Source of the DNA: an uncultured Flavobacteriaceae bacterium
GTDB lineage: Bacteria; Bacteroidota; Bacteroidia; Flavobacteriales; Flavobacteriaceae
Length of the DNA stretch: 64,000 bases
Assembly: GCA_947503105.1 (NCBI GenBank)
Contig: CANNCM010000001.1
Span: 1-64,000 of the forward strand
Reading direction: 5' to 3'
Shown: one piece after another, positions 35,589 through 45,397 of the stretch
How the letters are laid out: each line of letters opens with the position of its first letter
How positions within the stretch are numbered: position 1 is the stretch's first letter
Position numbers and translations under genes: made by a program
Notes under the pieces: generated by a model
What the model was told of the DNA's origin: nothing
Database searches by the model: none
The model's input: the letters and a program-made list of their open reading frames with translations, nothing else

Positions 35589-36647
35589 TTAATGTAGCAT
35601 ATTTTTAGTTGCTACAGTTCTAAAACCTGAATGGTCTGAGCTAGAATCTGGACTCGTACCCATTTTAGCAGAGATTCTAAAACTTGCACAATAAGAGGCA
35701 TTACATAAAAATGAGCCCCCTTTTATAATATGTTCTAGTTGGTACGGATTACTAGGGCTATAGGATTTATCTGCACCTTTTGGGTTTTTAGATACCTTGG
35801 AAATATCGAGTTCTTTGTAGTAATTTACGTTAAATAAGTCACTTGTTAGTTCCCACACGTTCCCAAGCATATCATAAACACCAATTGAATTGGAATCGAA
35901 AGATTTTACTGGAGCGATAGATTCAAAACCATCCCGAGAATCATTTTTGACAGGAAAAACGCCTTGCCAAGTATTGGCCTTTTGATCTAAAATATCGGGA
36001 TTATTCCCCCAAGTATAAATACTGTTCGACCTGGTACCCAAAGCTGCGGCTTCCCACTCAGCTTCAGTTGGTAAACGTCGGTTTGCCCATTTACAATATG
36101 CCATGGCATCTTCGTATGCAATATGCACTACTGGATAATTGTCTTTACCTTCGATGGAACTATTTGGTCCTTGTGGATGTTTCCAGTTGGCTCCAATTTT
36201 CCATGTCCACCATTGTAAATAATTACCCATTGAGGCTATTTTGTTAACATTTTTGTTAAAAATTAAACTGCCAGGCTGCAAGAGAGAATCGTGGGGTTTT
36301 GGAGTCCCTACTGGTAAGTTTTCCTTCATTACTTCCCAATCAATTTCTCGTTCTGCAACCGTTTTATAGTTAGTTTCTTTAACAAACTTCTTGAACTGCT
36401 TGTTGGTAACTTCTGTGATATCAATAAAAAAGCCGTCCACATATACTTGATGTGCTGGCTGTTCTCTAGGCATAGCATACTGATCACCTTTTTTGGCACC
36501 TTGTGTAAATGTTTTACTTTCTACCCAAACCATGCCAATTGGTGCCTGAGTAGGCTTACTCTTTACCTCTTCTTTACAGGAAGTAAAACTGTAAATTGTA
36601 AAAACAATAAGACTAAGCTTTATTTTAAAAAATAAATTTCTACTCAT
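35589..36647 (-). CDS. Formylglycine-generating enzyme (sulfatase maturase)
   Basis: The enzyme oxidises the active-site Cys of S1 sulfatases to formylglycine using O2 and copper. The 352-residue protein has a lipoprotein-like signal (YSFTSCKEE) and the full FGE-sulfatase domain: IGMVWVESKTFTQG at the start, NRRLPTEAEWEAAALG in the middle, and GGSFLCNASYCASFRISAK near the end. Cys315 and Cys320 match the catalytic copper-binding pair of true FGEs, so it is not just a fold relative. Three S1 sulfatases lie 15-27 kb away in the same window, its likely clients. It is the last gene of the rhamnose run. Confidence 0.85.
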   Translation of the reverse strand: MSRNLFFKIKLSLIVFTIYSFTSCKEEVKSKPTQAPIGMVWVESKTFTQGAKKGDQYAMPREQPAHQVYVDGFFIDITEVTNKQFKKFVKETNYKTVAEREIDWEVMKENLPVGTPKPHDSLLQPGSLIFNKNVNKIASMGNYLQWWTWKIGANWKHPQGPNSSIEGKDNYPVVHIAYEDAMAYCKWANRRLPTEAEWEAAALGTRSNSIYTWGNNPDILDQKANTWQGVFPVKNDSRDGFESIAPVKSFDSNSIGVYDMLGNVWELTSDLFNVNYYKELDISKVSKNPKGADKSYSPSNPYQLEHIIKGGSFLCNASYCASFRISAKMGTSPDSSSDHSGFRTVATKNMLH

Positions 36648-36695
36648 AAGATAAAGTCGTTGTAAAACATTCGAGATTTTCTAAATCTAAAAAAA

Positions 36696-37598
36696 TTAAA
36701 TGTTATTTACGGTTAAAAACCATCCTATTTCATAATTCTCTTTAGGTTTTAGCTTTTTTAGACCAATTCCATTATTAAAGCTATTTGAAACACCAGTTGT
36801 TGGTTCTATAGCGATCATGTCCGGGTGTGGCGGTGTATAGAGTTGTAAAAAACTATCCGCCTCAGAACAATCCATAGTGAGTGTATATTTTGGAGTTTTA
36901 AATTTAATCGTACTGGTTTTCAACACAAAACAAGTATCTAGATATTGATCCTTAACCTCTACTAAACCAAAATTTTCATCTACCTCAAGGCCTTCAGTAA
37001 TGCAGCGGTCGTTTAAAACCAGCTTCTGATTTGAATCAAAAATAACTGAGCTATTGTATCGATCAGAGCTAAGGAAGTAAGGATGCCATCCCAAAGTAAA
37101 TGGGAAAGTCTTTAAATCTGTGTTCTTTATTTCTACAACTAAATTCAAGGACGTATGAGTTAATATGTATTTCAGCTGAATTTTGTAGGTGTAAGGAAAG
37201 CCTTCTGTATGGTTGTCTTCAACATAAGTCAATACAACTGACACATAATCTTCTTTAATATCACTCTCTAACAACACGAACTCTTTGTTGTAAACTAATC
37301 CGTGCAAGGCATTGTTCAATTTCTTTTCGTTTATATCAAGTTGATGCCATTCATTTTCAAATTCATAACGACCATCTTTTATTCTATTTGCGAAGGGAAA
37401 TAAGATTGAAGAGGCATAGGTTTTGGAATAATCTGACTCTTTCATCTCACGAATAAGTTGATGACCCCCTAATACTAATTCTTTTAATCTAGCGCCTTGA
37501 TTTAATTGAATTTTAGCGAAAGTTGTTGTTTTAGAATTAGAGATTTCAATATTATTTTGATTCGTTATTTCACAATATTGTTGTTTGACTTGAAACAT
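36696..37598 (-). CDS. Aldose 1-epimerase family protein
   Basis: The 300-residue protein has the galactose mutarotase fold pattern: ILFPFANRIKDGRYEF, LHGLVYNKEF with the conserved His, FTLGWHPYFL with the second His, and EPTTGVSNSFNNG near the end. It interconverts alpha and beta sugar anomers in the cytoplasm or periplasm; no signal peptide is seen. Set within rhamnose genes, it probably supplies the anomer used by the isomerase, a role like that of RhaM but from an unrelated family. Confidence 0.85.
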   Translation of the reverse strand: MFQVKQQYCEITNQNNIEISNSKTTTFAKIQLNQGARLKELVLGGHQLIREMKESDYSKTYASSILFPFANRIKDGRYEFENEWHQLDINEKKLNNALHGLVYNKEFVLLESDIKEDYVSVVLTYVEDNHTEGFPYTYKIQLKYILTHTSLNLVVEIKNTDLKTFPFTLGWHPYFLSSDRYNSSVIFDSNQKLVLNDRCITEGLEVDENFGLVEVKDQYLDTCFVLKTSTIKFKTPKYTLTMDCSEADSFLQLYTPPHPDMIAIEPTTGVSNSFNNGIGLKKLKPKENYEIGWFLTVNNI

Positions 37599-37649
37599 AA
37601 TGTCAATTCCTTATTAATCCTTTGGACTGCTGTGTAGTTGCAATAGAGA

Positions 37650-39056
37650 TTATGACTTTTGAAAATATTTACTAAATACCAAAAACAACACGCCGCACAT
37701 TAACCAAGCTGGTAGTGTCACAAAAGATAAAAACACATCAAACTGTACTGAAATAAAATAAAATAATCCAAAACTTATACCCCAGGCCAAAAACACCGAT
37801 CGGTTGAACGATAAGTTTGCCTTTTCTGCATAATTTTTTATTATTCCCAATTTTTTTGAAAAGAAATGCTCAAAAACAATCACAGCACCAAATGGAGCGA
37901 GTATAAACCCATACAATGCAACAAACCCAAGAAGTTTCATAGCAAATGCTGGAAACAACCCTGCTATTGTTGCAATTCCTCCTGCGATTATGGTAATCCA
38001 AAATGTTGACACTTTAGGGATAATAGCCTGAAAGGCTAACCCTGCTCTATAAATTGTAGGGTTTGCTGTTGTCCAACCAGCCAAAACGACAGCAATGATT
38101 CCAAATATACCAATTGCTTTATTGGCTAATGGGCCTGGCGCAACCGGTGGGGCTTCTCCATTTGAAAGAAAAGCCTGGGCCTCTGGTGATTTTAAATACA
38201 CCGCATACAATAGCGCTGCCGCAATCCAAGCCATGTAGTGACCGACATACATTCCTGCAGCAGTAGTCCACCCCGCTTTGGCGTTGTCAGCAAATCTAAA
38301 TACCGATAAATCAGACATACCAATATGCATCGCTCCATTGGCAAACCATGACCATATTACAACATGCCAGAAAGTAAATTTTATTTGTCCTGGGAATGGT
38401 TCAGAACCCTCCCCCCAAATATTCCAAAAATCGGAGAAATTAGATACGCCCAATTGATTTAGTGCCACAATGCCACAAGCAAGAAACGCAACTACAATAA
38501 TTGGGGACATCCAATTAGCGGCTTTGGTCACAGTATCATATCCCCTAGCCGCGATAATTGATATTACTGCACCAATTAATATAACTATGATAACCCAAGT
38601 CAACCCATTTGGCGTCGTATCAGTTAGTTTTGGCATAGGCATGTCAAAAGGAACGCCTACTGCAGTGGCTGAAACGGTAATCATAGAGCCTGCTAAAAAG
38701 CAAAATAAGATACCATTAGCAAGGTTATAACCTGTTACTAATTTCTTTCCACAAATTTTCTCAAGTTGATAGTAGAGTGTTAGTCTATTTTTAACAGCGA
38801 TTTCTGCGGTTAGATATCGCCAACTTAATACAGCCAACAAATTACCAAGTAATAGACCAATAATTAAATCAAAAGCGCTTACTCCAGCAGTTAAAAACAA
38901 TGGACCAATCATAAATTCAGTACCGGCTGCGTGCTCTCCTGCATACATGCCTAAAAAGCTCTTCCAACTTTTAAATCTTGATTTGGGAACAGGTGTTCTT
39001 TCTAATTCACCTCCCGTATTATTTTCGATATGTTGTTCTGTATTAGTATGACTCAT
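37650..39056 (-). CDS. NCS1-like permease, candidate rhamnose transporter
   Basis: The 468-residue membrane protein has about 12 helices. The opening SFLGMYAGEHAAGTEFMIGPLF, the unwound-helix region around ARGYDTVTKAANWMSP, and SWFANGAMHIGMSDLSVFRF fit the nucleobase:cation symporter-1 type. Known NCS1 members carry cytosine, purines, hydantoins or thiamine. Here it sits inside an operon of rhamnose isomerase, kinase, aldolase and epimerase and is the only permease there, so a deoxysugar or uronate substrate is plausible. That is inference from context. Confidence 0.75.
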   Translation of the reverse strand: MSHTNTEQHIENNTGGELERTPVPKSRFKSWKSFLGMYAGEHAAGTEFMIGPLFLTAGVSAFDLIIGLLLGNLLAVLSWRYLTAEIAVKNRLTLYYQLEKICGKKLVTGYNLANGILFCFLAGSMITVSATAVGVPFDMPMPKLTDTTPNGLTWVIIVILIGAVISIIAARGYDTVTKAANWMSPIIVVAFLACGIVALNQLGVSNFSDFWNIWGEGSEPFPGQIKFTFWHVVIWSWFANGAMHIGMSDLSVFRFADNAKAGWTTAAGMYVGHYMAWIAAALLYAVYLKSPEAQAFLSNGEAPPVAPGPLANKAIGIFGIIAVVLAGWTTANPTIYRAGLAFQAIIPKVSTFWITIIAGGIATIAGLFPAFAMKLLGFVALYGFILAPFGAVIVFEHFFSKKLGIIKNYAEKANLSFNRSVFLAWGISFGLFYFISVQFDVFLSFVTLPAWLMCGVLFLVFSKYFQKS

Positions 39057-39096
39057 GTCATTTGGTTTTTGTTAGTTAGTTTTAGCTTTTTCGGTG

Positions 39097-40245
39097 TTAT
39101 GTGATTAAATGCTCAGGAAAGTCTGTGGTTTTTTCGCAACACAACTGTTCCATCACTTGTTGCAATTCTGTTTTTAACAAAGAAATGGTATGATCTCCTC
39201 CTTTATTTCCCAGAGCTGAAACGCCGTACATAAAAGAGCGCCCCATAAAAGTAAATTTAGCACCACTGGCCATTGTTCTGGCTATATCTGGTCCAGAACG
39301 AATACCACTATCCATCATTACTTCTATTTGATCTCCATATTTTTCAACAATAGTTGTTAGTGGTTTAATTGCAGATTGTCCAGCGTCCAGCTGTCGTCCG
39401 CCATGGTTGGAGACAATTATACCGTCGAGCCCTAATCGTATGGCTTCTTTTGTATCATACTCTGAAGCTACGCCTTTAAGAACCAATTTTCCTTTCCACA
39501 TGTCTCTAATTGGTTTTATCTTTTCTTCGTTTAAGCGTCCACTAAACGTTTGATCCATAAACTTACCTAATTGTTTTAGATCCAGATTTTTTGGCATATA
39601 TGGCTTTAGTACTTCAAAATTAGGAATACCATGCTTCAACGTTTGCAAACTCCAATGAGGGCGGCCAAACGCTTGTAAAATATTACTCAAATTCATTTTG
39701 GGCGGCATCGCTAATCCGTTTCTAATGTCTCTTGGTCGAAATCCAAAGGTTGGCACGTCACACAGAATCACTAAAACAGGACATTCAGCAGCTTCTGCTC
39801 TTTTTATGATATCGTCACGAAGTTTGTTTTCTGTTGGATGGTATAGTTGAAACCAAGCTTTTCCTTCTGTTAACTCACTAGCACGTTCAATACTTGTAGT
39901 GGTAACGGTACTCAATATAAATGGAATATTGTGATTGAAAGCGGCTTTGGCTAAAATTTCTGGAGAATTGGGCCACATAAGACCTTGAAGACCAACAGGT
40001 GCTATACCAAATGGGGCATCATATTCTATACCAAATAAACTTGTTTTTAAGGATGAACCCTGATGTTTTCTTAGATAATTTGGTTTTAATTGAACGTCTC
40101 TAATTTCAGATGTATTTCTTATTAAATTAACATCTTCATTACAGCCTCCATCAAGATATTCAAAAGCAAATTTTGGAATTTTTTTTCGGGCTTTTATTCT
40201 TAAATCTGCAATTGATGGGTAGCGTGTATCTAACTTCATGATCAT
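39097..40245 (-). CDS. lldD: FMN-dependent L-lactate dehydrogenase / alpha-hydroxyacid oxidase
   Basis: The 382-residue flavoprotein oxidises an L-2-hydroxyacid to the 2-oxoacid. It has FAFEYLDGGCNEDVN, APVGLQGLMWP, the catalytic His/Arg motif IIVSNHGGRQLDAGQSAI, and MMDSGIRSGPDIARTMASGA for FMN phosphate. It overlaps the rhamnose pathway logically: the adjacent aldolase-dehydrogenase produces lactate, and this enzyme would turn it into pyruvate. The spacing to the kinase gene is three bases. A second ATG at 40239 is an equally possible start. Confidence 0.88.
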   Translation of the reverse strand: MIMKLDTRYPSIADLRIKARKKIPKFAFEYLDGGCNEDVNLIRNTSEIRDVQLKPNYLRKHQGSSLKTSLFGIEYDAPFGIAPVGLQGLMWPNSPEILAKAAFNHNIPFILSTVTTTSIERASELTEGKAWFQLYHPTENKLRDDIIKRAEAAECPVLVILCDVPTFGFRPRDIRNGLAMPPKMNLSNILQAFGRPHWSLQTLKHGIPNFEVLKPYMPKNLDLKQLGKFMDQTFSGRLNEEKIKPIRDMWKGKLVLKGVASEYDTKEAIRLGLDGIIVSNHGGRQLDAGQSAIKPLTTIVEKYGDQIEVMMDSGIRSGPDIARTMASGAKFTFMGRSFMYGVSALGNKGGDHTISLLKTELQQVMEQLCCEKTTDFPEHLIT

Positions 40246-40248
40246 ATT

Positions 40249-41619
40249 TTATTTTATAATAAAAGGCACATGTTTTTTTAGTGCATAATTCTTTTTTAAA
40301 AATTTTGAGTTGAGCTTGGTATCCGAAATAGATATCGCAGCTCCTAATGCAGACCCTAATGATGCATCGGTTGTTCTTAAATTTTTTCCTCTAAAATGAT
40401 GCGATAACAATTTAATATAAATATCATTATTACTAAAGCCACCGTCAACATATATTTGTTCAATTTCATTATCGCCGATTGCTTCCTTGATACTATTTAT
40501 TTGTAAAAGCACGAGTTCTATCATCAACTGATGGTAGGAATAATCGTATTTATCGCTAGTAAGACGTGTTTCGGATGGCATATTTTGGTCAGAAATACTT
40601 TCCCATTTAAAAGAATACCTAAAATCTTGCATGATTTCTGAATACGTATCGTAATTGAATTTCACCAATCTGTGATAGTTATCATCGACACCAAAGTGTT
40701 TATCTAATTTGGCAACTTGCAGCTTGTATTCGTTCCCTAAAAACAAACGTGAAGCAATTACAGGTTTACCATTTATGCGCATATAGTTTAGACTGTCTTT
40801 ATTAGAATTGACTTCATTTAGTTGATTTGTAAATGGATTAAAAACAATACTCCAAGTTCCAGTTGAAACTAGGACAAACTTAGTTTTTATACTTCTCACA
40901 TAAGGCAGCAAAGCAGCAGAACTATCGTGTATACCAACACCAATTTTAATACGATTACCGTTATAATTCATATTAATACTTGTTTCTGTTGATACTATTG
41001 GCGGTAAAATACTAATTAACCCCTCCTTATAAACCCAGGAATGATAATCTTTCCTTTTGTAATCCCATAACGCTGTGTGACATCCTATACTGGTGTATTC
41101 ACTAAGAGGAACCCCGGTAAAGATATAGCTTAGGTACTGCGGTAAATGTAACGAATATTTAATCTTTTTGAATAGTTCTGGATTTTCTTTCTTTAACCAA
41201 TATAGCTGCAATCCAGAATTTAACATGCTAAGGTCTCCACAACCTGTAACATTAAGAAATTCGTCTTTGGGACCGTAGGATTCAAAGAACGAATCCACAA
41301 TTCGCTGTGGGAGAGGTTTGGTATAGTTATATAATGGTGTCAAAGGATTCCCGTTTTTGTCTAAATGGACTAAACTGGCACCATAGGTTGAAAAATTTAT
41401 AGCAGTTATGTGAAATTTTTTGGCCTCTAGGATACGATCAAATACACTTTTTAACCATTTTTGAAGTGCTGGAAGGTTTTCCGTTGGATGCCCATCTTCA
41501 TCTTCAATTTCGTCAAAAGAAATATATTCTTTATGTACTTCTTTGAAGTCTTTATCAAACAAGAAGAATTTCTTATTGGTTTTACCTATGTCAAAAACAG
41601 CTGTAACTTCTGGCTTCAT
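40249..41619 (-). CDS. FGGY-family kinase, rhamnulokinase type
   Basis: The 456-residue kinase opens with VTAVFDIGKTNKKFFLF, the phosphate-1 motif of the sugar kinase/actin fold. It continues with INFSTYGASLVHLD, the hexokinase-like GVGIHDSSAALLPYV, VLVSTGTWSIVFNPF and IYVDGGFSNNDIYIKLL. It phosphorylates L-rhamnulose in the cytoplasm if the neighbours guide correctly; other ketoses are possible. ATG 41619 is preferred; the longer TTG-initiated frame overlaps the isomerase gene. The spacer to the isomerase stop is ten bases. Confidence 0.85.
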   Translation of the reverse strand: MKPEVTAVFDIGKTNKKFFLFDKDFKEVHKEYISFDEIEDEDGHPTENLPALQKWLKSVFDRILEAKKFHITAINFSTYGASLVHLDKNGNPLTPLYNYTKPLPQRIVDSFFESYGPKDEFLNVTGCGDLSMLNSGLQLYWLKKENPELFKKIKYSLHLPQYLSYIFTGVPLSEYTSIGCHTALWDYKRKDYHSWVYKEGLISILPPIVSTETSINMNYNGNRIKIGVGIHDSSAALLPYVRSIKTKFVLVSTGTWSIVFNPFTNQLNEVNSNKDSLNYMRINGKPVIASRLFLGNEYKLQVAKLDKHFGVDDNYHRLVKFNYDTYSEIMQDFRYSFKWESISDQNMPSETRLTSDKYDYSYHQLMIELVLLQINSIKEAIGDNEIEQIYVDGGFSNNDIYIKLLSHHFRGKNLRTTDASLGSALGAAISISDTKLNSKFLKKNYALKKHVPFIIK

Positions 41620-41629
41620 ATTGACATTG

Positions 41630-42910
41630 TTATAGTCCAGTAGCAACTGTATTTTTACCTCTTTCTTTAACCAGCTGAGCTCTTACGCCTAATGCTCTGT
41701 AAGCATCTATGGGTTGTATGGCGCCACCTGCATTCATACGTGCTCTTTCAATTAAAGGCCTCACATCAGTACGATAGGCATTTTGTAAAATTTCCTGACA
41801 TTTAACAACATCGTTATCATTTTGGGCAATTTTTAACAAATTTTGATCTACTAAAAGTGCTTTTGCATAGGCTTCTTGGATGGCTTCAAGCGACTGAATT
41901 AGATCTTCCAAAGGGTCTTTGATATTATGGCTTGCGTCTATCATCCAAGCTAAATCTGGATTTTGTGGGTTGTTCTGCATGCCATAAACCAATTCATTAA
42001 AAATTAAGAATAAAGCATATGGCTTAATGCTGCCAACGGTTAAATCGTCATCTCCATATTTGCTGTCATTGAAATGAAAGCCACCAAGTTTACCTTTAAG
42101 CTGTAATATGGCAACAATTTGTTCAATGTTTGTATTGGGCAAATGGTGTCCTAGATCTACGAGCGTATAAGCTTTGTCACCACACCCATTAGCCAACATT
42201 AATGACGCACCCCAGTCTTGGATTACTGTGCTGTAAAAATTTGGCTCATAAGGTTTGTACTCTACTAATAGTTTCCAATCATCTGGCAAACCTTTGTATA
42301 TGTCAATTAAACTATCTTGCGTATTTTGAAATGCAGTCTGAAAATTGTTTTGTCCAGGAAAACTAGAGCCATCCGCCAGCCAAACTGTTAGAGCTTTAGA
42401 ACCTAATTTATCACCTATTTTGATGACGTCTAAATTATGTTGAATTGCTTGATCTCTGACTGCTTTGCTCGTATTACTCAAGGAACCATACTTGTAACTT
42501 TCGGCTGAATTGATTTGATCTTGAAAGGTGTTGGAATTTACAGCGTCAAATTTTATACTTAAAGCATCGGCTTTTTCTTTAATTGCCTTGTAATCTGAAG
42601 GTATATCCCATGGAATATGCAAAGAAACTGCACCTGCTGTTTGTGTTAGTTGGTGTATTATCCCTATATCTTCGATTTTTTGTTCAAGATTAGTAGGCTC
42701 GCCATAAAATGAAAAACGTCCAAACCGTGTGCCTCCAGCTCCTAGCGCCCAGCTTGGGATAGCAACCTGAAATTCAGACAATCTGGAAACGATTTCTGAG
42801 AGATTATGATTTTGTTTCGTTAACCTCTGAGCCAAAAAGTCAAATCTTTCGTTATGACGTTGTAGTTCATTTTTATTGTATTCAGAAATTTGATTTTTAT
42901 TTATTTCCAT
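41630..42910 (-). CDS. L-rhamnose isomerase (RhaI / Pseudomonas type)
   Basis: The 426-residue TIM-barrel isomerase converts L-rhamnose to L-rhamnulose. WALGAGGTRFGRFSFYGEP, VSLHIPWDIP, LVEYKPYEPNFYSTVIQDWG, HFNDSKYGDDDL and WMIDASHNIKDP carry the metal ligands and active-site His and Glu of the Pseudomonas-type L-rhamnose isomerases rather than E. coli RhaA. The start at 42910 (MEINKNQISEYN) matches relatives; ATG 42928 adds six residues. It precedes the kinase gene in the operon. Confidence 0.88.
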   Translation of the reverse strand: MEINKNQISEYNKNELQRHNERFDFLAQRLTKQNHNLSEIVSRLSEFQVAIPSWALGAGGTRFGRFSFYGEPTNLEQKIEDIGIIHQLTQTAGAVSLHIPWDIPSDYKAIKEKADALSIKFDAVNSNTFQDQINSAESYKYGSLSNTSKAVRDQAIQHNLDVIKIGDKLGSKALTVWLADGSSFPGQNNFQTAFQNTQDSLIDIYKGLPDDWKLLVEYKPYEPNFYSTVIQDWGASLMLANGCGDKAYTLVDLGHHLPNTNIEQIVAILQLKGKLGGFHFNDSKYGDDDLTVGSIKPYALFLIFNELVYGMQNNPQNPDLAWMIDASHNIKDPLEDLIQSLEAIQEAYAKALLVDQNLLKIAQNDNDVVKCQEILQNAYRTDVRPLIERARMNAGGAIQPIDAYRALGVRAQLVKERGKNTVATGL

Positions 42911-43004
42911 AGCTGTAAAATTATTCATAAAAAAGAAACTTCCAATACTTCTGTCAGAACTTTTGGAAGTTTTCTCCACTTAATTAAATCACTGTTTTGT
43001 TTAA

Positions 43005-45110
43005 TTATCTAACAAAGGCATTTGCCATACCGCCATCAACATTTATAATATTACCTGTGGATTTATCTAGTAATCCCACAAAAGAAAACACTCCATTAGC
43101 AATATCGTCTGGAGTTATAATTTCGTTTAATAAATTCCTTTTAGCATAAAAAGCGGGTAATTCCTCGACGGTAATTCCATTGGCTTTTGCACGACCTTCT
43201 GCCCATGCGCCTTCCCAAATTTTACTACCAACAATAACTCCATCAGGGTTAACGGTGTTCACTCGAACTTTGTCTTTCGCTAATTCTGCGGCCAACAATC
43301 GTACCATATGTTGTTGTGAAGCTTTGGCGGTACCGTAAGCTACATTGTTCGGCCCTGCAACCAAGCCATTTTTACTTGCTATAGCGATGAAATCTCCTCC
43401 AAGACCTTGTTGGCGTGTAATTTTAGAAAATTGCTTTGCAAGATCAAACTGTCCTTTTACTAAGATGTTCTGAAGAATATTCCAATCTTGGTCTGTTGTA
43501 TCTAAAAGTGGTTTAGATATGGCCAAACCTGCACTATGTACAACAATATCGACCCCACCAAATTCTAAGCATGCTTTGGCGTAAGCACTCTTTATTGATT
43601 CAGTATTAGCGACATCGCAGATAGCATAGGTTGATACATCTCTTTTGTAGGTAGCATTTGCTGTTTTTAGACTTTCTTCATTAATATCTGTTAAAATAAC
43701 ATTGGCTCCTTCTGAAGCTAACTTATCTGCAATCGCTTTCCCAATTCCACCTCCAGCACCTGTCACAAATGCGACTTTTCTGGACAAGGGCTGCTCTTTT
43801 GGCATGCGCTGAAGCTTAGCCTCTTCTAATAACCAATATTCAATGTCAAAAGCTTCTTGTCGTGGTAATGATGTGTATTCAGTTATAGCTTCTGCACCAC
43901 GCATTACATTGATTGCGTTAATGTAGAACTCATTAGCAACCCGTGTTGTTTGTTTGTTTTTTGCAAAGCTAAACATTCCAACTCCTGGATAAATTATGAT
44001 CACTGGGTTTGCATCTCGCATTGCAGGACTATTATCTCTTTTACAGCTGTTATAATAATCTGCATACTCCTGTCTGTAAGCTTCAAAAGCGGGTTCTAAT
44101 TTCTTTGAAATTACATCCGTCTCTGATAAATCTTCGTTCATATCTAACTTTAAAACTAAAGGTTGAATTTTAGTTCTTAAAAAATGATCTGGACAAGACG
44201 TACCCATTGGTGCCAGCCTTTCTAAGTCATTGCTATTAATGTATTCCATCACAACATCAGTGTCTGAGAAGTGACCGATCATTCTCTGTTCAGAAGAACA
44301 CAACCCTCTTAACAACGGCATGATTTGAGCCGCTTTTTCCAGTCGCTTTTCTTTTGGCAAACTTTCTATTTTCTGTCCACCAAAAACACTACCATTTTGT
44401 TTTATTTTTTTGTCGATAAATTCAGAAGCCATTTCAATAACCTCTAAACTATTAATATAACATTCATATGAGGTGTCGCCCCACGTAAAAAGCCCGTGAG
44501 AACCTAAAACAATTCCTCTAATACCAGGGTTATCGGCTAAACATTTTTCAATTTGAAGACCAAGATCGAAACCTGGACGTTGCCATGGTACCCAACCCAT
44601 GGTATCTCCCCAAATTTCTTTTGTTACTTTTTCACTATTCTTAGCTGCAGCAACAGCAATTAGAGCATCTGGATGTAAGTGATCTATATGTGCGAATGGC
44701 AATAAGCCATGCAATGGCGTATCAATAGATGGTGCTTTACTATCTAAATCATAAATACAGTGATTAAACAGCCCCACCATGCGATCTTCATCTTCAATAC
44801 CCCCATATACATTTTTCAAATCTCGAAGTCTGTCTACATAAATACCTGCAATACCGCTTCTATTTAGAGTTCCTATATCTCCACCGGAACCTTTGATCCA
44901 CATTACCTCAACGTCTTCATTGGTTAAGGGATCTTTTTCAATAGTTCTGCAACTGGTGTTACCTCCGCCATAGTTAGTAATTCTTAAATCAGCTCCAAGG
45001 ATATTAGAACGATACAAGAACAAGTCTACTTGGTTGCCGCCCAATGCAGTAGCTTTGTCATTGTCCCATAAATAATCAACGTGTTTAAATTTTCTAGTAA
45101 TGATGCCCAT
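43005..45110 (-). CDS. Rhamnulose-1-phosphate aldolase / lactaldehyde dehydrogenase fusion
   Basis: The 701-residue protein joins two enzymes. Residues about 1-400 are a class II aldolase (FAHIDHLHPDALIAV with zinc His residues, VLGSHGLFTWGD). Residues about 430-701 are a short-chain dehydrogenase (VAFVTGAGGGIGKAIADKL for NAD, NVAYGTAKASQQ with Tyr/Lys). The first cuts rhamnulose 1-phosphate to dihydroxyacetone phosphate and L-lactaldehyde; the second oxidises lactaldehyde to lactate. It is the first gene of the minus-strand operon. ATG 45110 was chosen, since the TTG at 45137 lies inside the operator and -7 box. Confidence 0.92.
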   Translation of the reverse strand: MGIITRKFKHVDYLWDNDKATALGGNQVDLFLYRSNILGADLRITNYGGGNTSCRTIEKDPLTNEDVEVMWIKGSGGDIGTLNRSGIAGIYVDRLRDLKNVYGGIEDEDRMVGLFNHCIYDLDSKAPSIDTPLHGLLPFAHIDHLHPDALIAVAAAKNSEKVTKEIWGDTMGWVPWQRPGFDLGLQIEKCLADNPGIRGIVLGSHGLFTWGDTSYECYINSLEVIEMASEFIDKKIKQNGSVFGGQKIESLPKEKRLEKAAQIMPLLRGLCSSEQRMIGHFSDTDVVMEYINSNDLERLAPMGTSCPDHFLRTKIQPLVLKLDMNEDLSETDVISKKLEPAFEAYRQEYADYYNSCKRDNSPAMRDANPVIIIYPGVGMFSFAKNKQTTRVANEFYINAINVMRGAEAITEYTSLPRQEAFDIEYWLLEEAKLQRMPKEQPLSRKVAFVTGAGGGIGKAIADKLASEGANVILTDINEESLKTANATYKRDVSTYAICDVANTESIKSAYAKACLEFGGVDIVVHSAGLAISKPLLDTTDQDWNILQNILVKGQFDLAKQFSKITRQQGLGGDFIAIASKNGLVAGPNNVAYGTAKASQQHMVRLLAAELAKDKVRVNTVNPDGVIVGSKIWEGAWAEGRAKANGITVEELPAFYAKRNLLNEIITPDDIANGVFSFVGLLDKSTGNIINVDGGMANAFVR

Positions 45111-45132
45111 ATGTTTTAAAATAAATTGCGAT

Positions 45133-45150
45133 ATCAAATTTATATTTGAT
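45133..45150. promoter_or_regulatory. Operator-like inverted repeat over the rhamnose promoter
   Basis: ATCAAAT-TTAT-ATTTGAT is an 18-base perfect-arm inverted repeat. It contains TAAATTTG on the minus strand (45142-45135), which fits the -7 consensus of the operon that starts at 45110. A protein bound here would block RNA polymerase, as expected for the divergent GntR-type regulator. Confidence 0.6.
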
Positions 45151-45343
45151 TCGTATATTTTGTGTCCTGTACTATACGGTAACTTTATTCTTATTTTTAA
45201 ATTTTAATATTCTGAGACTCAATAGTCGTAACTCGTGTGTTCTAAGTTACAGACTCCGTGAATACTTGAGATTGAATTAATTCGATTGAGCATCAATATT
45301 TCTCACATTTTAGAGAAAAGCTTTTTACAAAATTATAAATTAT

Positions 45344-45351
45344 TATATTTG
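45344..45351 (+). promoter_or_regulatory. Promoter -7 box of the GntR regulator
   Basis: TATATTTG is a full TAnnTTTG match, 46 bases before the ATG. A T-run (45322-45326) lies about 18 bases upstream in the -33 position. The remaining intergenic sequence between the two divergent genes shows no further gene. Confidence 0.55.
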
Positions 45352-45397
45352 TTTTTTATTTTTTGATTGCTTAACCACCAAATAATCACAAATCAAC

